64,000 nucleotides of DNA, from the NCBI RefSeq assembly GCF_019145375.1, contig NZ_JAHSTX010000001.1, positions 2,083,001 through 2,147,000 of the forward strand. Reading direction: 5' to 3'. The DNA is from Pseudomonas triticicola (GTDB lineage: Bacteria; Pseudomonadota; Gammaproteobacteria; Pseudomonadales; Pseudomonadaceae). Both the position numbers and the translations under genes were made by a program. The notes under the pieces were generated by a model. That model was not told where the DNA came from. It saw nothing but the letters and a program-made list of their open reading frames with translations, and made no database searches. Of this stretch, positions 19,776 to 29,007 are shown piece after piece (within the stretch, counting starts at the first letter, position 1; each line of letters begins with the position of its first letter).

Positions 19776-21083
19776 TTACTTGTGCGCCAGCATCGATTTA
19801 CGTTCGGCCTTGGCGTGTTTCATGGCAGCGATTTCCCGCTCGCACGCTTCGACATCGAAGGAGTTGTCCCACTTGGCAATGGCAATGGTGCCGATGCCGT
19901 TGCCGATCAGGTTGGTCACCGCTCGCGCCTCGTTGAGGAAGCGGTCGATGCCCAACAGCAACACCAGGCCCACCAGAGGTATCGAGTGAATGGTGGTGAG
20001 CGTGGCCGCCAAGGTCACGAACCCTGCTCCCGCCACACCGGCCGAGCCCTTGGAGGTCAGCAGGAACACGCCGAGCAGAATCATCTGATCCATGAAGGTC
20101 AGCGGCGTGTTGGTCGCCTGGGCGATGAAGATCGCCGCCATGGTCAGGTAAATGCAGGTGCCGTCTGCATTGAAGGTGTAGCCCGTCGGCAGGACCATGC
20201 CGACTACAGATTTCTTGCAGCCGAGCTTTTCCAGTTTGACCATCATTCGCGGCAATACCGCTTCGGTCGAACAGGTGCCCAGGGTGATCAGGATTTCATC
20301 CTTGAAATAGCGCAGAAACTGCATCAGCGGCATGCCCGACCATCGCGCCACCGCGCCCAGTACAACGACGATGAAAATCAGCGTGGTGATGTACAGCGCG
20401 ACCAGCAACTGCCCCAGCGACAGGAGAGTGCCGATGCCGTATTTGCCGATGGTGAATGCCATGCCAGCCCCCGCGCCCAACGGCGCCAGACGCATGACCA
20501 TCGCGACGATTTTGAACAGACCTTGCAGGAACAGATCGATGGTGTTGATCAGCGGTTTGCTGGTTTCGCCCATTTGCACCAAGGCGACGCCCATCAGCAC
20601 CGACAACAGAATCACCTGCAGCATCACGCCGTTGGAGAAGGCGCCGAGGAAGGTATGCGGGATGATATTGAGGAAGAATTCGACGAGGCCGCCCTGCTCG
20701 CTTGCCGCCTGGCTGTATTTGTTGACAGCGCTGCCATCGAGGGTGCCGGCGTTGATATTCATGCCGGCGCCGGGCTTGACCACGTTGACTACGATCAGGC
20801 CGACCACCAGTGCGATGGTGGAAAGAATCTCGAAGTAGATCAGCGCTTTCACACCGATGCGGCCGACCTCCTTGATACTGCCCATCTTGGCGATACCGAC
20901 CACTACCGTGCCGAAAATGATCGGCGCCAGGAGCATCTTGATCAGCTTGATGAAACCGTCAGCGAACGGCTGTAGCTTGGCGCCGATGTCCGGCACGAAG
21001 TAACCGATGGCAGCGCCGATGACGATGCCGATCAGCACTTGCACATAGAGCTGGCTGTACCAGCGCGATTTTGAAGTTTCCAC
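19776..21083 (-). CDS. dctA: C4-dicarboxylate/H+ symporter DctA
   Basis: This 435-residue inner-membrane transporter of the DAACS family imports fumarate, malate, succinate and related acids. Visible signatures are the serine motif ITLGTCSTEAVLPRMMVKLE, the GYTFNADGTCIYLTMAAIF segment, and the N-terminal LYVQVLIGIVIGAAIGYF. It lies 102 bases downstream of the tartrate dehydratase gene on the same strand, so in this locus it may import tartrate. Confidence 0.93.
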   Translation of the reverse strand: METSKSRWYSQLYVQVLIGIVIGAAIGYFVPDIGAKLQPFADGFIKLIKMLLAPIIFGTVVVGIAKMGSIKEVGRIGVKALIYFEILSTIALVVGLIVVNVVKPGAGMNINAGTLDGSAVNKYSQAASEQGGLVEFFLNIIPHTFLGAFSNGVMLQVILLSVLMGVALVQMGETSKPLINTIDLFLQGLFKIVAMVMRLAPLGAGAGMAFTIGKYGIGTLLSLGQLLVALYITTLIFIVVVLGAVARWSGMPLMQFLRYFKDEILITLGTCSTEAVLPRMMVKLEKLGCKKSVVGMVLPTGYTFNADGTCIYLTMAAIFIAQATNTPLTFMDQMILLGVFLLTSKGSAGVAGAGFVTLAATLTTIHSIPLVGLVLLLGIDRFLNEARAVTNLIGNGIGTIAIAKWDNSFDVEACEREIAAMKHAKAERKSMLAHK

Positions 21084-21149
21084 GGAAGCACCTCATTTTA
21101 TTGTTGTGGTGGGCATGTGGCTTTGGCGTCGAGGATGACGCCTGAAGGT

Positions 21150-21172
21150 GCGGCCTCGGAAATCGAGGCCGC
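21150..21172 (-). terminator. Hairpin between tartrate dehydratase gene and dctA
   Basis: GCGGCCTCG and CGAGGCCGC form a perfect 9-bp stem with a GAAAT loop between the two minus-strand genes. In the direction of transcription no U-tract follows, so partial termination or mRNA stabilisation is more likely than full stop. Confidence 0.55.
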
Positions 21173-21185
21173 AGATAAAACCGAA

Positions 21186-22355
21186 TCAGCCCTCGCCCAG
21201 TTCACGCATGACGGCATACAGCGCAGATTTGGCTTCGAAGCCGACACCCGGAATATCCGGCAGTCCGACGTAGCCGTTCTCCACGCGGATACCATCGGCA
21301 AAACCGCCGAATGGCTGGAACACGTCCGGGTACGATTCGTTGCCGCCCAGGTGCAGACCGGCAGCGATGTTCAGCGACATCTGGTGACCACCATGCGGCA
21401 CCACGCGGCGCGAAGACCAACCCAGCTCTTCCATCACTTTCAGGGTGCGCATGTACTCGACGAGCCCGTAGGACAACGCGCAGTCGAATTGCAGGTAGTC
21501 ACGGTCAGGGCGCATGCCGCCGTGGCGCAACAGGTTGCGGGCGTCCTGGTGAGAGAAGAGGTTTTCGCCGGTGGCCATCGGCAGTTCGTAGTGATTCGCC
21601 AGCTCGGCCTGGAGCGCATAATCCAGCGGGTCGCCGACTTCTTCGTACCAGAACAGGTTGTACTTCTTGATCGCTTCGGCGTAGGCGATACCGGTCTGCA
21701 GATCGAAGCGGCCGTTGGCGTCGACCGCCAGGCGCTGGCCGTCGCCCACCACCTCCAGCACCGCCTCAATGCGACGGATATCTTCGTCCAGCGGCACCGC
21801 GCCAATCTTCATCTTGACTACGTCGTAGCCACGATCCAGGTAGCTCTGCATTTCGGCCTTGAGCTTGCTCTGGTCCTTGCCCGGGTAGTAATAACCACCC
21901 GCCGCATACACCCAGACTTTGTCATCGGCAACGCCGTTGCGATAACGATCGGCAAGCAGGCGATACAGCGGCTTGCCTTCGATCTTCGCCACCGCATCCC
22001 ACACCGCCATATCGATGGTGCCGACCGCTACCGAACGCTCGCCATGCCCGCCCGGTTTTTCGTTGGTCATCAGGGTTTTCCAGATGGCGAACGGATCGAG
22101 GTTATTGTTCTCGTGATCGATCAGGGTTTCCGGGTCGGCTTCAGTGATCCGCGCCAGAAAACGATCGCGCATCAACGCGCCCTGGCCGTAGCGACCGTTG
22201 GAGTTGAAGCCGTAACCGATGACCGGTTTGCCGTCGCGGATCACGTCGGTAATGACCGCGACGACCGAGCAGGTCATCTTCGAAAAATCGATGTAGGCAT
22301 TGGCGATCGGGGAAGCAATGGAGACGGTTTTCTCACGGATATCGACGATACGCAT
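21186..22355 (-). CDS. tarD: D(-)-tartrate dehydratase (enolase superfamily)
   Basis: This 389-residue enzyme converts D(-)-tartrate to oxaloacetate. It has the same length as the characterised Bradyrhizobium enzyme and the same catalytic residues shifted by one: the KMK motif with base Lys183, metal ligands Asp212, Glu238 and Glu264, and the His321 acid in VVPHGGHQMS. The substrate-specificity segments EKPGGHGERSVAVGTIDMA and YAAGGYYYPGK are also present. A LysR regulator is divergent and DctA follows, giving an uptake-plus-breakdown unit. Confidence 0.93.
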   Translation of the reverse strand: MRIVDIREKTVSIASPIANAYIDFSKMTCSVVAVITDVIRDGKPVIGYGFNSNGRYGQGALMRDRFLARITEADPETLIDHENNNLDPFAIWKTLMTNEKPGGHGERSVAVGTIDMAVWDAVAKIEGKPLYRLLADRYRNGVADDKVWVYAAGGYYYPGKDQSKLKAEMQSYLDRGYDVVKMKIGAVPLDEDIRRIEAVLEVVGDGQRLAVDANGRFDLQTGIAYAEAIKKYNLFWYEEVGDPLDYALQAELANHYELPMATGENLFSHQDARNLLRHGGMRPDRDYLQFDCALSYGLVEYMRTLKVMEELGWSSRRVVPHGGHQMSLNIAAGLHLGGNESYPDVFQPFGGFADGIRVENGYVGLPDIPGVGFEAKSALYAVMRELGEG

Positions 22356-22453
22356 GACGGGTTCCTCTTGTTGTGGTGACCCAACGTTATGCGTTGCGAC
22401 GACACCCGCCCAATGCTATTAATGCCGCGCCCTATGCACAGGAGGCATTGCCC

Positions 22454-23329
22454 TTGGAACTGGTTTGGCTTGAGGATTTTTCAGCACTGGCCGAGTACGG
22501 CAGCTTTGTCCGGGCCGCCGAAGCGCGCCATGTGACGCAGCCGGCGTTCAGTCGCCGAGTGCGCTCGCTGGAGAACTGGATGGGTGTCGAACTGTTCGTG
22601 CGCACCCCGCAAGGCGCGACGTTGACCGAGGCCGGCCGACAGATTTTGCCCAGCGCCCAGGAAGCAGCCAGACGCCTTTACCGCATGCGCTCCGAGGCCC
22701 AGGAAGTGGCTGGCATGGCGGCGAAAACCTTGCAGTTTGCTGCCACTCACTCGCTGTCATTCACCTTCTTCCCACGCTGGTTGCGCAGCGCCGAAAGTGG
22801 CGCGCCGATCGATGCGGTTCGCCTGCATTCCGACAGCATGGCCGTGTGCGAACAGATGCTGATTCATGGCCAGGTGCAGTTCCTGCTGTGCCACCGCCAC
22901 CCCGACGTTCCGCCATTACTGGCGCCGGATCAGTTCATTGGCAAGAAGGTTGGCGAGGATGTACTTGTGCCGCTGGCGAGTGCTTCAGCCCAGTTCGGCA
23001 CGTCGCCTGAAACCCTGCCCTATCTGGCCTACACCCACGAATCCGGCCTGGGCCGAATCGTCGCCCACAGGTTACATGGCAAGGCTGATTATCTGCACCT
23101 GAAACCGCTGTTCAGCAGCCACTTGGCCGCAGTGCTGATGTCGATGGCGCTGGAAAGCAAAGGCGTGGCCTGGCTGCCGAAAAGCCTGACCGAACAGGAA
23201 ATGGCTGACGGGCGTCTGGTCAGGGCACTGGATGAAAGTTGGGATATTCCCCTGGAAATACACCTGACTCGCCCGACGGCACCGATCAGCCCTTCAGCGG
23301 AGGAATTCTGGGCGAAGCTGGGGGAGTAA
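22454..23329 (+). CDS. LysR-family regulator, likely of tartrate genes
   Basis: This 291-residue LysR protein starts MELVWLEDFSALAEYGSF when the TTG at 22454 is used. GGAGG at 22441-22445 is ideally spaced for that TTG. The frame is open further upstream to 22373, but that part lacks LysR similarity. The helix-turn-helix includes AEARHVTQPAFSRRVRSLE. It is divergent from the tartrate dehydratase gene and probably activates it. The substrate as inducer is inferred. Confidence 0.88.
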   Translation: MELVWLEDFSALAEYGSFVRAAEARHVTQPAFSRRVRSLENWMGVELFVRTPQGATLTEAGRQILPSAQEAARRLYRMRSEAQEVAGMAAKTLQFAATHSLSFTFFPRWLRSAESGAPIDAVRLHSDSMAVCEQMLIHGQVQFLLCHRHPDVPPLLAPDQFIGKKVGEDVLVPLASASAQFGTSPETLPYLAYTHESGLGRIVAHRLHGKADYLHLKPLFSSHLAAVLMSMALESKGVAWLPKSLTEQEMADGRLVRALDESWDIPLEIHLTRPTAPISPSAEEFWAKLGE

Positions 23330-23424
23330 TCTGACCGGGCTGCAGCGCGATGGCGGTGCACAGGCGTGACGAGCGTAGGCGAAATGTTGTGTCTGGGTAC
23401 GACTTGATTACGGCGGCGCGGCAG

Positions 23425-23480
23425 CCCCTCACCCCAGCCCTCTCCCGGGGGAGAGGGAGCCGATTCGGGTGCTGTTCAAA
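23425..23480 (+). repeat. Palindromic intergenic repeat, copy 1
   Basis: A CCCCTCACCCC tract leads into the palindrome CCCTCTCCCGGGGGAGAGGG, followed by a conserved tail GCCGATTCGGGTGCTGTTC. The same unit recurs at 23571 and, inverted, at 23682. Confidence 0.8.
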
Positions 23481-23570
23481 TCCTGCGTTCGGCTCGGTTG
23501 CAAAGGGTCGGCGTGTTTCGGTCATTTATTGTGGTTCGGCTTGAATGAAGTGCTGAGATTGAAGCCAAAG

Positions 23571-23625
23571 CCCCTCACCCCGGCCTCTCCCGGGGGAGAG
23601 GGAGCCGATTTGGGTGCTGTTCAAA
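23571..23625 (+). repeat. Palindromic intergenic repeat, copy 2
   Basis: This is nearly identical to copy 1, including the tail (one T for C change and a one-base deletion before the palindrome). It lies in the same orientation, 146 bases downstream. Confidence 0.8.
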
Positions 23626-23681
23626 ACCTGAGTTCGACCCGGTATTTCAGGTCGGCGAATTTCTCCTAAACACCTCGGTCA

Positions 23682-23719
23682 GTCCCCTCTCCCTCCGGGA
23701 GAGGGTTAGGGTGAGGGGC
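23682..23719 (-). repeat. Palindromic intergenic repeat, copy 3, inverted
   Basis: The palindrome CCCTCTCCCTCCGGGAGAGGG is followed by GTGAGGGGC, so the unit points the opposite way to copies 1 and 2. It lies 20 bases beyond the 3' end of the SDR gene. The rest of 23330-23738 holds no supported gene. Confidence 0.75.
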
Positions 23720-23738
23720 TTTTGGCCTTTGACTCGAT

Positions 23739-24707
23739 TTATGCGACCGTGAGCCCCGTCCATAGCTCCGACAACCCCCAAAGTCGCTCAGCCAGCTCAG
23801 CATCCGCCGCCCATTTCGCAACACCCTTGCGGCCTGCTTCCGGTTCATTGATCGGCGCAACATTGCAGTCTTCGCAATACACGCCGCCCAAATCCGCAAG
23901 CAATGCACTGGTCGCGCACCACAACCCCGTTGCGGCGCCCTGCTCCAGCGTTTTCAGCCCATTCTGCGCATCGAGCCGTGGCCGGCCCTGCTCATCCAGC
24001 GCATCGAATGCGGCAAGTTCCGCTGTGCTCAGGTGCCGTGCCAGATCCGTCAGAATCTGCCCGGGATGCAATGAGAAAGCGCGGACGCCATGGCTACGTC
24101 CACGCTGATCCAGTGCAATCGCGAACAAGGCATTGGCCGTTTTCGACTGGCCATAGGCGAGCCATTTGTCATACGGCCGTTGCAGAAAATCCATGTCGTC
24201 AAAGTCGATCCCGGCAATCTGGTGCCCGCGCGAGGACACTGACAACACCCGCGCCTGCCCAGCCTTGACCAGCGCGGGCCAGAGGCCGCAGGTCAGGCGG
24301 TAATGACCGAGATGGTTGGTCGCGAACTGGCTTTCATGGCCATCGGCATCGCGCAGCAACGGCGCGGCCATGATTCCGGCGCAGTTGATCAGCAATGACA
24401 CTGGCTGACCCGCGCTGACCACGCTGTGGCTGAACGCCGCCACCGACTCGGCCTGCATGAGGTCCATGGGCATCACGCGGACACCGTCCACTCCAGCCAA
24501 TGCAGCCTCAGCTCGCGCGGTATCTCTGGCCGGCACGATAATTTGCGCCCCTGCCGCCGCGAGGCTTTTTACCGTCAGCAGACCGAGGCCGGAATAGCCG
24601 CCGGTCACCACAACGAGTTGCCCGCGCAGATCAATGCCGGCCATGACTTCAGCCGCTGTGCTGGCGGCGTTGAACGGTGATTGCACAGGTTGTTGAAGCG
24701 TGGCCAT
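23739..24707 (-). CDS. SDR-family oxidoreductase (retinol-dehydrogenase/WWOX-like)
   Basis: This 322-residue NAD(P)-dependent short-chain dehydrogenase has the cofactor motif TGGYSGLGLL (about residue 35), the NCAGIM segment, and a YxxxK active site (YGQSKTANALFA). Its length and the ATNHLGHYRLT segment match the long SDRs related to retinol dehydrogenase. The start at 24707 has AGGA eight bases upstream; an upstream ATG lacks one. It is divergent from the AraC regulator at 24795. Substrate unknown. Confidence 0.88.
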   Translation of the reverse strand: MATLQQPVQSPFNAASTAAEVMAGIDLRGQLVVVTGGYSGLGLLTVKSLAAAGAQIIVPARDTARAEAALAGVDGVRVMPMDLMQAESVAAFSHSVVSAGQPVSLLINCAGIMAAPLLRDADGHESQFATNHLGHYRLTCGLWPALVKAGQARVLSVSSRGHQIAGIDFDDMDFLQRPYDKWLAYGQSKTANALFAIALDQRGRSHGVRAFSLHPGQILTDLARHLSTAELAAFDALDEQGRPRLDAQNGLKTLEQGAATGLWCATSALLADLGGVYCEDCNVAPINEPEAGRKGVAKWAADAELAERLWGLSELWTGLTVA

Positions 24708-24794
24708 GGGCGTAATCCTGAGTGAGCTATCGAAGGCCTTCATTCTTGGCTAAGCTTTCGGGACGAACCAGTCTGATAAATCCAGGTTTCTGTC

Positions 24795-25715
24795 GTGATC
24801 ATCCAAAATCCTGCTGGCGACCCACTCTCTGCGGTATTGGCGCTCTCGGAACTGCGCGCAGCCTGCTCGGTTCGCTTGCAAGCGGGAGGCGTCTGGGCGC
24901 TGCGTTTCCAACCCATCGAACTGAAATTCAACGTGGTGCGACGAGGCGAATGCTGGCTGCGGATGCAAGGCGTGCCGGCGCGCCTGTTGCAGGCCGGCGA
25001 CTGTTTTGTGGTGTCGCGCACGCCGTTCATTCTGGCCAGCGGCCCCGACATCGAGGCGGTGAATGCAGCGGATGTTTTCGCCCATGACGGAGCCTCAGCG
25101 ACCTTTGGCGTCGGCGAGGAAGTCGAGTTGCTGGGCGGCAGCGTGTCGCTATCCGGCCCCGGCGCAACCGAACTGCTCGACGTGCTGCCAACCTCGCTGA
25201 TCATTCGTGCCGAAACCGCAGGCGCCTCGTCGTTCGGCTGGCTGCTGGATGAACTGGGCCGCGAGTGGCCGTCGCATCAGCCTGGCTCGCAGGCGATGTG
25301 CAACGACCTGCTGCGGCTGATCTTCATCCATGCGCTGCGCCATCACATCAACAGCGCGGATGCCGAACAACTGGCCTGGCTGGGCGGACTGCGGGAACCG
25401 GCGATTGCCGGCGTGTTGCGCGCCATTCACGCTGCTCCGCAGAAGCCTTGGCAACTGACGCAAATGGCCGAGATTGCCTGCATGTCGCGATCGGGTTTCG
25501 CCGCGCTGTTCAAAACTTGCATGGGTGTAGCGCCGGTCGAATATGCCACGCGCTGGCGGATGCGCGTGGCCGCGTTCCGCTTGCGCAATGGTCGGGACAA
25601 TGTCGCCACTGTCGCCGCGTCACTGGGCTATCTGTCCGACGCGGCGTTTGGCGCTGCATTCCGCCGCGTGCACGGAATATCGCCGGGGCAATACCGTCGC
25701 GATCCACTCTTATAG
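24795..25715 (+). CDS. AraC-family regulator with cupin sensor domain
   Basis: This 306-residue protein starts at GTG 24795. Residues 1-170 form a cupin-like sensing domain (CWLRMQGVPARLLQAGDCFVV), and the C-terminal 100 residues an AraC double helix-turn-helix (MAEIACMSRSGFAALFKTCMG and SLGYLSDAAFGAAFRRVHG). The family commonly controls the divergent SDR or oxidoreductase gene, here the one starting at 24707. The effector is unknown. Confidence 0.9.
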   Translation: MIIQNPAGDPLSAVLALSELRAACSVRLQAGGVWALRFQPIELKFNVVRRGECWLRMQGVPARLLQAGDCFVVSRTPFILASGPDIEAVNAADVFAHDGASATFGVGEEVELLGGSVSLSGPGATELLDVLPTSLIIRAETAGASSFGWLLDELGREWPSHQPGSQAMCNDLLRLIFIHALRHHINSADAEQLAWLGGLREPAIAGVLRAIHAAPQKPWQLTQMAEIACMSRSGFAALFKTCMGVAPVEYATRWRMRVAAFRLRNGRDNVATVAASLGYLSDAAFGAAFRRVHGISPGQYRRDPLL

Positions 25716-25766
25716 TCCGGTGATCAAGGTTATGATCGCAACAACCGCCGCCAAGGACATCCGCCG

Positions 25767-26219
25767 ATGCCTGCCATGAAAACCCGCCCCACCTCCGCGC
25801 CATTGCTCAAGCCCGGCGAAACCGTGGTGCTGTTCGACGGCGTGTGCAAACTGTGCAACGGCTGGGCGCGCTTTCTGATTCGGTATGACCGTCAGCGCCG
25901 CGTGCGGCTGGCGACCGTGCAATCGCCCGAGGGCCAGGCCTTGCTGGCGTGGGCCGGTATGCCGCTGGACGAGTTCGACACCATGGCGGTGATCCGCGAC
26001 CGCAATTATTGGGAACGATCAGATGCATTTCTTGAAGTGGTCGGGCAACTGCCAATGCGCTGGCAGCCGCTGAAACTGCTGCGGATCTTCCCGCGTCGTC
26101 TGCGCGACTGGGCTTACGATCGCATCGCGCTGAACCGCTATCGGCTGTTCGGCAAGTACGACACTTGCCTGCTGCCGACTGCGGATCACGAAAGCCGTTT
26201 TCTAAAAGCCCACGGCTGA
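25767..26219 (+). CDS. DCC1-like thiol-disulfide oxidoreductase family protein (DUF393)
   Basis: This 150-residue protein carries the DxxCxxC signature FDGVCKLCNGW with Cys27 and Cys30, typical of DUF393/DCC1 proteins predicted to have thiol-disulfide activity. AAGGAC lies 8 bases before the start. Its last 18 bases overlap the 3' end of the convergent DUF2269 gene. The partner protein is unknown. Confidence 0.88.
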   Translation: MPAMKTRPTSAPLLKPGETVVLFDGVCKLCNGWARFLIRYDRQRRVRLATVQSPEGQALLAWAGMPLDEFDTMAVIRDRNYWERSDAFLEVVGQLPMRWQPLKLLRIFPRRLRDWAYDRIALNRYRLFGKYDTCLLPTADHESRFLKAHG

Positions 26220-26699
26220 CCCGATCAGTTGCAGCGGCGTCATCTTCGTCACCATCATCAGCACGATGACAAACATCCCGGCGAACCCGGCGACGCCCAT
26301 CCAGAACCACCAACGGTACGTGCTCGCGTAGCGATCATCCAGAGGCAGGCTACCTTCGCCCGCGCTCAGCGCCATGCTCTGCAAACGCTTTTGCAATACC
26401 AGCACCGGCAGCCACAACGCGCCGACACAGAAGAAAATGATCAGCGAAGTCAGCAGCCATTCGGTGCTCATCGAAAGCCCGGAAAGCCGCATCAGCAGAT
26501 AGCCAGTGATGACCTGCACAATCCCGGCCGGCGTGGTGATCCACGTATCAAAGCGCACCACCATTCGTGCGACATGGGCGATCACTTGCGGGTTGCCGCT
26601 GCGGCTGGCGGCGATCAGGTAGAGGTAGGAGCCCATGCCGAAACCAAAGAGGAAAATCGCCGCAATGACGTGCAGGTACTTCAGGCAGAGATAGAGCAT
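26202..26699 (-). CDS. DUF2269-family integral membrane protein
   Basis: This 165-residue membrane protein has about four hydrophobic segments. The start MLYLCLKYLHVIAAIFLFG and the segment TPAGIVQVITGYLLMRL fit the DUF2269 family of predicted small integral membrane proteins. It follows the saccharopine-dehydrogenase-like gene by one base, so the two are probably co-translated. Role unknown. Confidence 0.85.
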   Translation of the reverse strand: MLYLCLKYLHVIAAIFLFGFGMGSYLYLIAASRSGNPQVIAHVARMVVRFDTWITTPAGIVQVITGYLLMRLSGLSMSTEWLLTSLIIFFCVGALWLPVLVLQKRLQSMALSAGEGSLPLDDRYASTYRWWFWMGVAGFAGMFVIVLMMVTKMTPLQLIGSAVGF

Positions 26700-26700
26700 C

Positions 26701-27828
26701 TCAACGCTGCCCTTCGGCGAACTGAACCGACAGGCTCAGATTGGCCGGATCGTTGATCGCCGCCAGATATTCATCGACGCTGATTTCGCCAACACACGGC
26801 CGCGCGCCAGGTTGCGGTGCATAACCCCGGGCCATTTTGCTGGCGAGAGCGACGGCGGCGCAGCTGGGGATTTCCGGGCCTTTGTCATTCAGTGCGGTGA
26901 GTTGCACGGTCATGCTCAGCGGCTGGTCGTCAACTCCGATGCCTTGAACATCGATGTACATCGCGCTTTTGCCGTCACCGAAGCGTTCGAACCGCGTTCC
27001 CAGTCGATGCAGGCGCGCCGCCCAGCGCACATGATCGCGCACCAGACCGAAGCGCAAGGCTTGCGCCAGCAAGGCGTTGGCGACACCGCCGAGCTTCAGG
27101 CCGGCGCCAGCCTTGAAGCGCAGCGTCTGTGCGCCATAGCGGCGAGCGAAAATATCCATGTCCGGCACATCGACATTGGCCAGCACCCGCGTGCCCAGTT
27201 GCGGCATCGTGCGCAAAGTCAGATCGAGCCAGCCCAATACTTCGTGAACCTGGCCGTTTTTCAATTGTTTGATCGGTTTGCCTGCGTAGGCGAGCACGCC
27301 TTCGACCGTGGACAGCCCCGGCATTTTTGCCGAGGAAGAAATGCCATGCTCAATCGAATCGATTCGCGCAAAACGCGAGCGCTGCTGGTCAATGATTGCC
27401 GAAGACAAGGTCGGCACTGAACTGCAACCGCTGAGCAGCGCCACACCAGCCTCCCTGGCGCGGGCGTCGAGCACAGCAATGCCGTTGACGAAGGTGCGGC
27501 AGTCAGCCAGATCGCAGTAATTGACCCCGGCGCCGATGTAGCTCTCAGCAACCGCGTAGGACTGCCCCTGAAACGGCCCGCCGGTGTGCACCACCAACTG
27601 AATATTCAACTCTCGCAACGCCGCTTGAAAACCTGCGCCCATCGCATCACCGCACCAGCCTTCGCAAGCTCGGCCCGACTGCGCTTGCAGCTCAGCGACC
27701 TTGCGCTGCAACTTGCGCGCATCGCGGCCCGACAGCAGCAGTTCAATCTCTGACATCTGTGCCAGATGCCGACAAACGATACTGCCGAAATTGCCGTAAC
27801 CACCGACGACCATCACCCTGAATGCCAT
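26701..27828 (-). CDS. Saccharopine dehydrogenase-like NAD(P)-binding protein
   Basis: This 375-residue protein starts with a Rossmann motif (VMVVGGYGNFGSIVCRHLA), followed by the saccharopine-dehydrogenase-type layout (HTGGPFQGQSYAVAESYIGAG cut by VNYCDLAD). The start at 27828 is chosen because AGGGACAGGG lies upstream and the Rossmann fold begins at once; an open extension to 27954 is not family-like. It is upstream of the DUF2269 gene in one operon. The true substrate is unlikely to be saccharopine and is unknown. Confidence 0.85.
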   Translation of the reverse strand: MAFRVMVVGGYGNFGSIVCRHLAQMSEIELLLSGRDARKLQRKVAELQAQSGRACEGWCGDAMGAGFQAALRELNIQLVVHTGGPFQGQSYAVAESYIGAGVNYCDLADCRTFVNGIAVLDARAREAGVALLSGCSSVPTLSSAIIDQQRSRFARIDSIEHGISSSAKMPGLSTVEGVLAYAGKPIKQLKNGQVHEVLGWLDLTLRTMPQLGTRVLANVDVPDMDIFARRYGAQTLRFKAGAGLKLGGVANALLAQALRFGLVRDHVRWAARLHRLGTRFERFGDGKSAMYIDVQGIGVDDQPLSMTVQLTALNDKGPEIPSCAAVALASKMARGYAPQPGARPCVGEISVDEYLAAINDPANLSLSVQFAEGQR

Positions 27829-27999
27829 TGCCCTGTCCCTGTTCCAGCCTAAACGTGTGGCGCAGAGGATATAGGGCGCAGCGGCGACCAGACATTTATT
27901 TTGCAACCGGGTATCACCGCGTCCGCTTGTCCCAGGCAAAAAGAATGAACCCAACGCCCCTCTCGTCGCCTAACGCACAGACCATCAGGAGTTAAGCCT

Positions 28000-28215
28000 A
28001 TGCAAATCGAAACCGTGTGGATCGTATTGGCGGTCATTCTCGTGCTGATCGAGCTTTGGGCCATCAACCGGGTGCGTAAAAGCGAGGGGAAATCGAGCAA
28101 TAAAGGCGTGTGGATCGTGCTGATCGTGTTCGTGCCGCTGTTCGGCCTGATCGCCTGGGCGCTGGCGGGGCCCAAGCATATCGGTCGCGGCTCGCCTTCC
28201 CAGGCCAGCCGCTAA
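28000..28215 (+). CDS. Small PLDc_N-domain membrane protein
   Basis: This 71-residue protein has two transmembrane helices (TVWIVLAVILVLIELWAI and VWIVLIVFVPLFGLIAWAL), matching the phospholipase D N-terminal (PLDc_N) small-protein family. CAGGAG lies well spaced upstream. It sits between its own promoter region and a strong terminator, as a single-gene unit. Function unknown. Confidence 0.85.
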   Translation: MQIETVWIVLAVILVLIELWAINRVRKSEGKSSNKGVWIVLIVFVPLFGLIAWALAGPKHIGRGSPSQASR

Positions 28216-28249
28216 GCAAGGACGCGGCCCCGTCTCAAGCATCACTCAC

Positions 28250-28269
28250 AGCCCGGCTTTTGCCGGGCT
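28250..28269 (+). terminator. Intrinsic-type terminator after the PLDc_N gene
   Basis: AGCCCGGC and GCCGGGCT form an 8-bp stem with a TTTT loop, followed by TGTTAT. It lies 35 bases after the stop codon. Confidence 0.75.
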
Positions 28270-28470
28270 TGTTATATGCAATGTCTGCTGCGCGGATATC
28301 TTGCAGGCTGCACGAAAGCATTGTGCCTGCTTCGATGCCAGCCCTTGATTTAGAAGGGTTGCGCTTGATCGGCGAGTTGGCATGAGTCCTGCGATAGCCT
28401 CTTCCTGAATACACAGCAGCGCGAAAAAGAACGCTGTGTTCAATCCGTGAAAAGCAGAGGCCTTAAAAAA

Positions 28471-28947
28471 ATGAATGCCATCGACCTTCTCAAAGCCGAC
28501 CATGAAAAAGTCAAAGCCATCCTCAGCCAACTGAGTGAGTCCACCGACCGCGCACTGAAAAAACGCGTGGAGTTGCTGGGCAAACTGGAAATGGAAATCA
28601 CCATCCACACCCGCCTCGAGGAAGAGATTCTCTATCCTGCGTTCAAGGAAGCCGGCAGCAAGGAAGAAGACATCATGTACTACGAAGCCAAGGAAGAGCA
28701 CCGCACCGTGGACTCACTGGTACTGCCTGATCTGAAAGAAACCGATCCAGGCACCCCGGAATTTGCCGGTCGGGTCAAAGTGGTCAAGGAACTGTTGGAG
28801 CACCACATCGAGGAGGAAGAAGAAGAAATGTTCCCGAAAGCGCAAAAGCTTCTGGGCAAGGCAAAACTCGAGGAATTGGGCGCACAGATGGAAGCCATGA
28901 AGGCCAGCCACAAAAAGGAAATGGCAGCCAACAAGATCGCCGCGTAA
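28471..28947 (+). CDS. Hemerythrin HHE-domain protein
   Basis: This 158-residue helical protein has the HHE pattern of iron-binding hemerythrin-like domains: LLKADHEKV (His near 10), HTRLEEEILYP, EAKEEHRTVD and HHIEEEEEEMFP. Such proteins bind a di-iron centre and are linked to oxygen, nitric oxide or oxidative stress handling. The start at 28471 gives the usual MNAIDLLK N-terminus and has AGAGG upstream. It is a single-gene unit closed by a strong terminator. Confidence 0.92.
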   Translation: MNAIDLLKADHEKVKAILSQLSESTDRALKKRVELLGKLEMEITIHTRLEEEILYPAFKEAGSKEEDIMYYEAKEEHRTVDSLVLPDLKETDPGTPEFAGRVKVVKELLEHHIEEEEEEMFPKAQKLLGKAKLEELGAQMEAMKASHKKEMAANKIAA

Positions 28948-28962
28948 AGCGTTGAAGACTCC

Positions 28963-28991
28963 AAAGCCCGGCAGCGATGCCGGGCTTTTTT
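28963..28991 (+). terminator. Intrinsic terminator after the HHE gene
   Basis: AAAGCCCGGC and GCCGGGCTTT form a 10-bp stem with an AGCGAT loop, running directly into a T-tract. Confidence 0.9.
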
Positions 28992-29007
28992 GTGCGCTCA
29001 AACTGGG

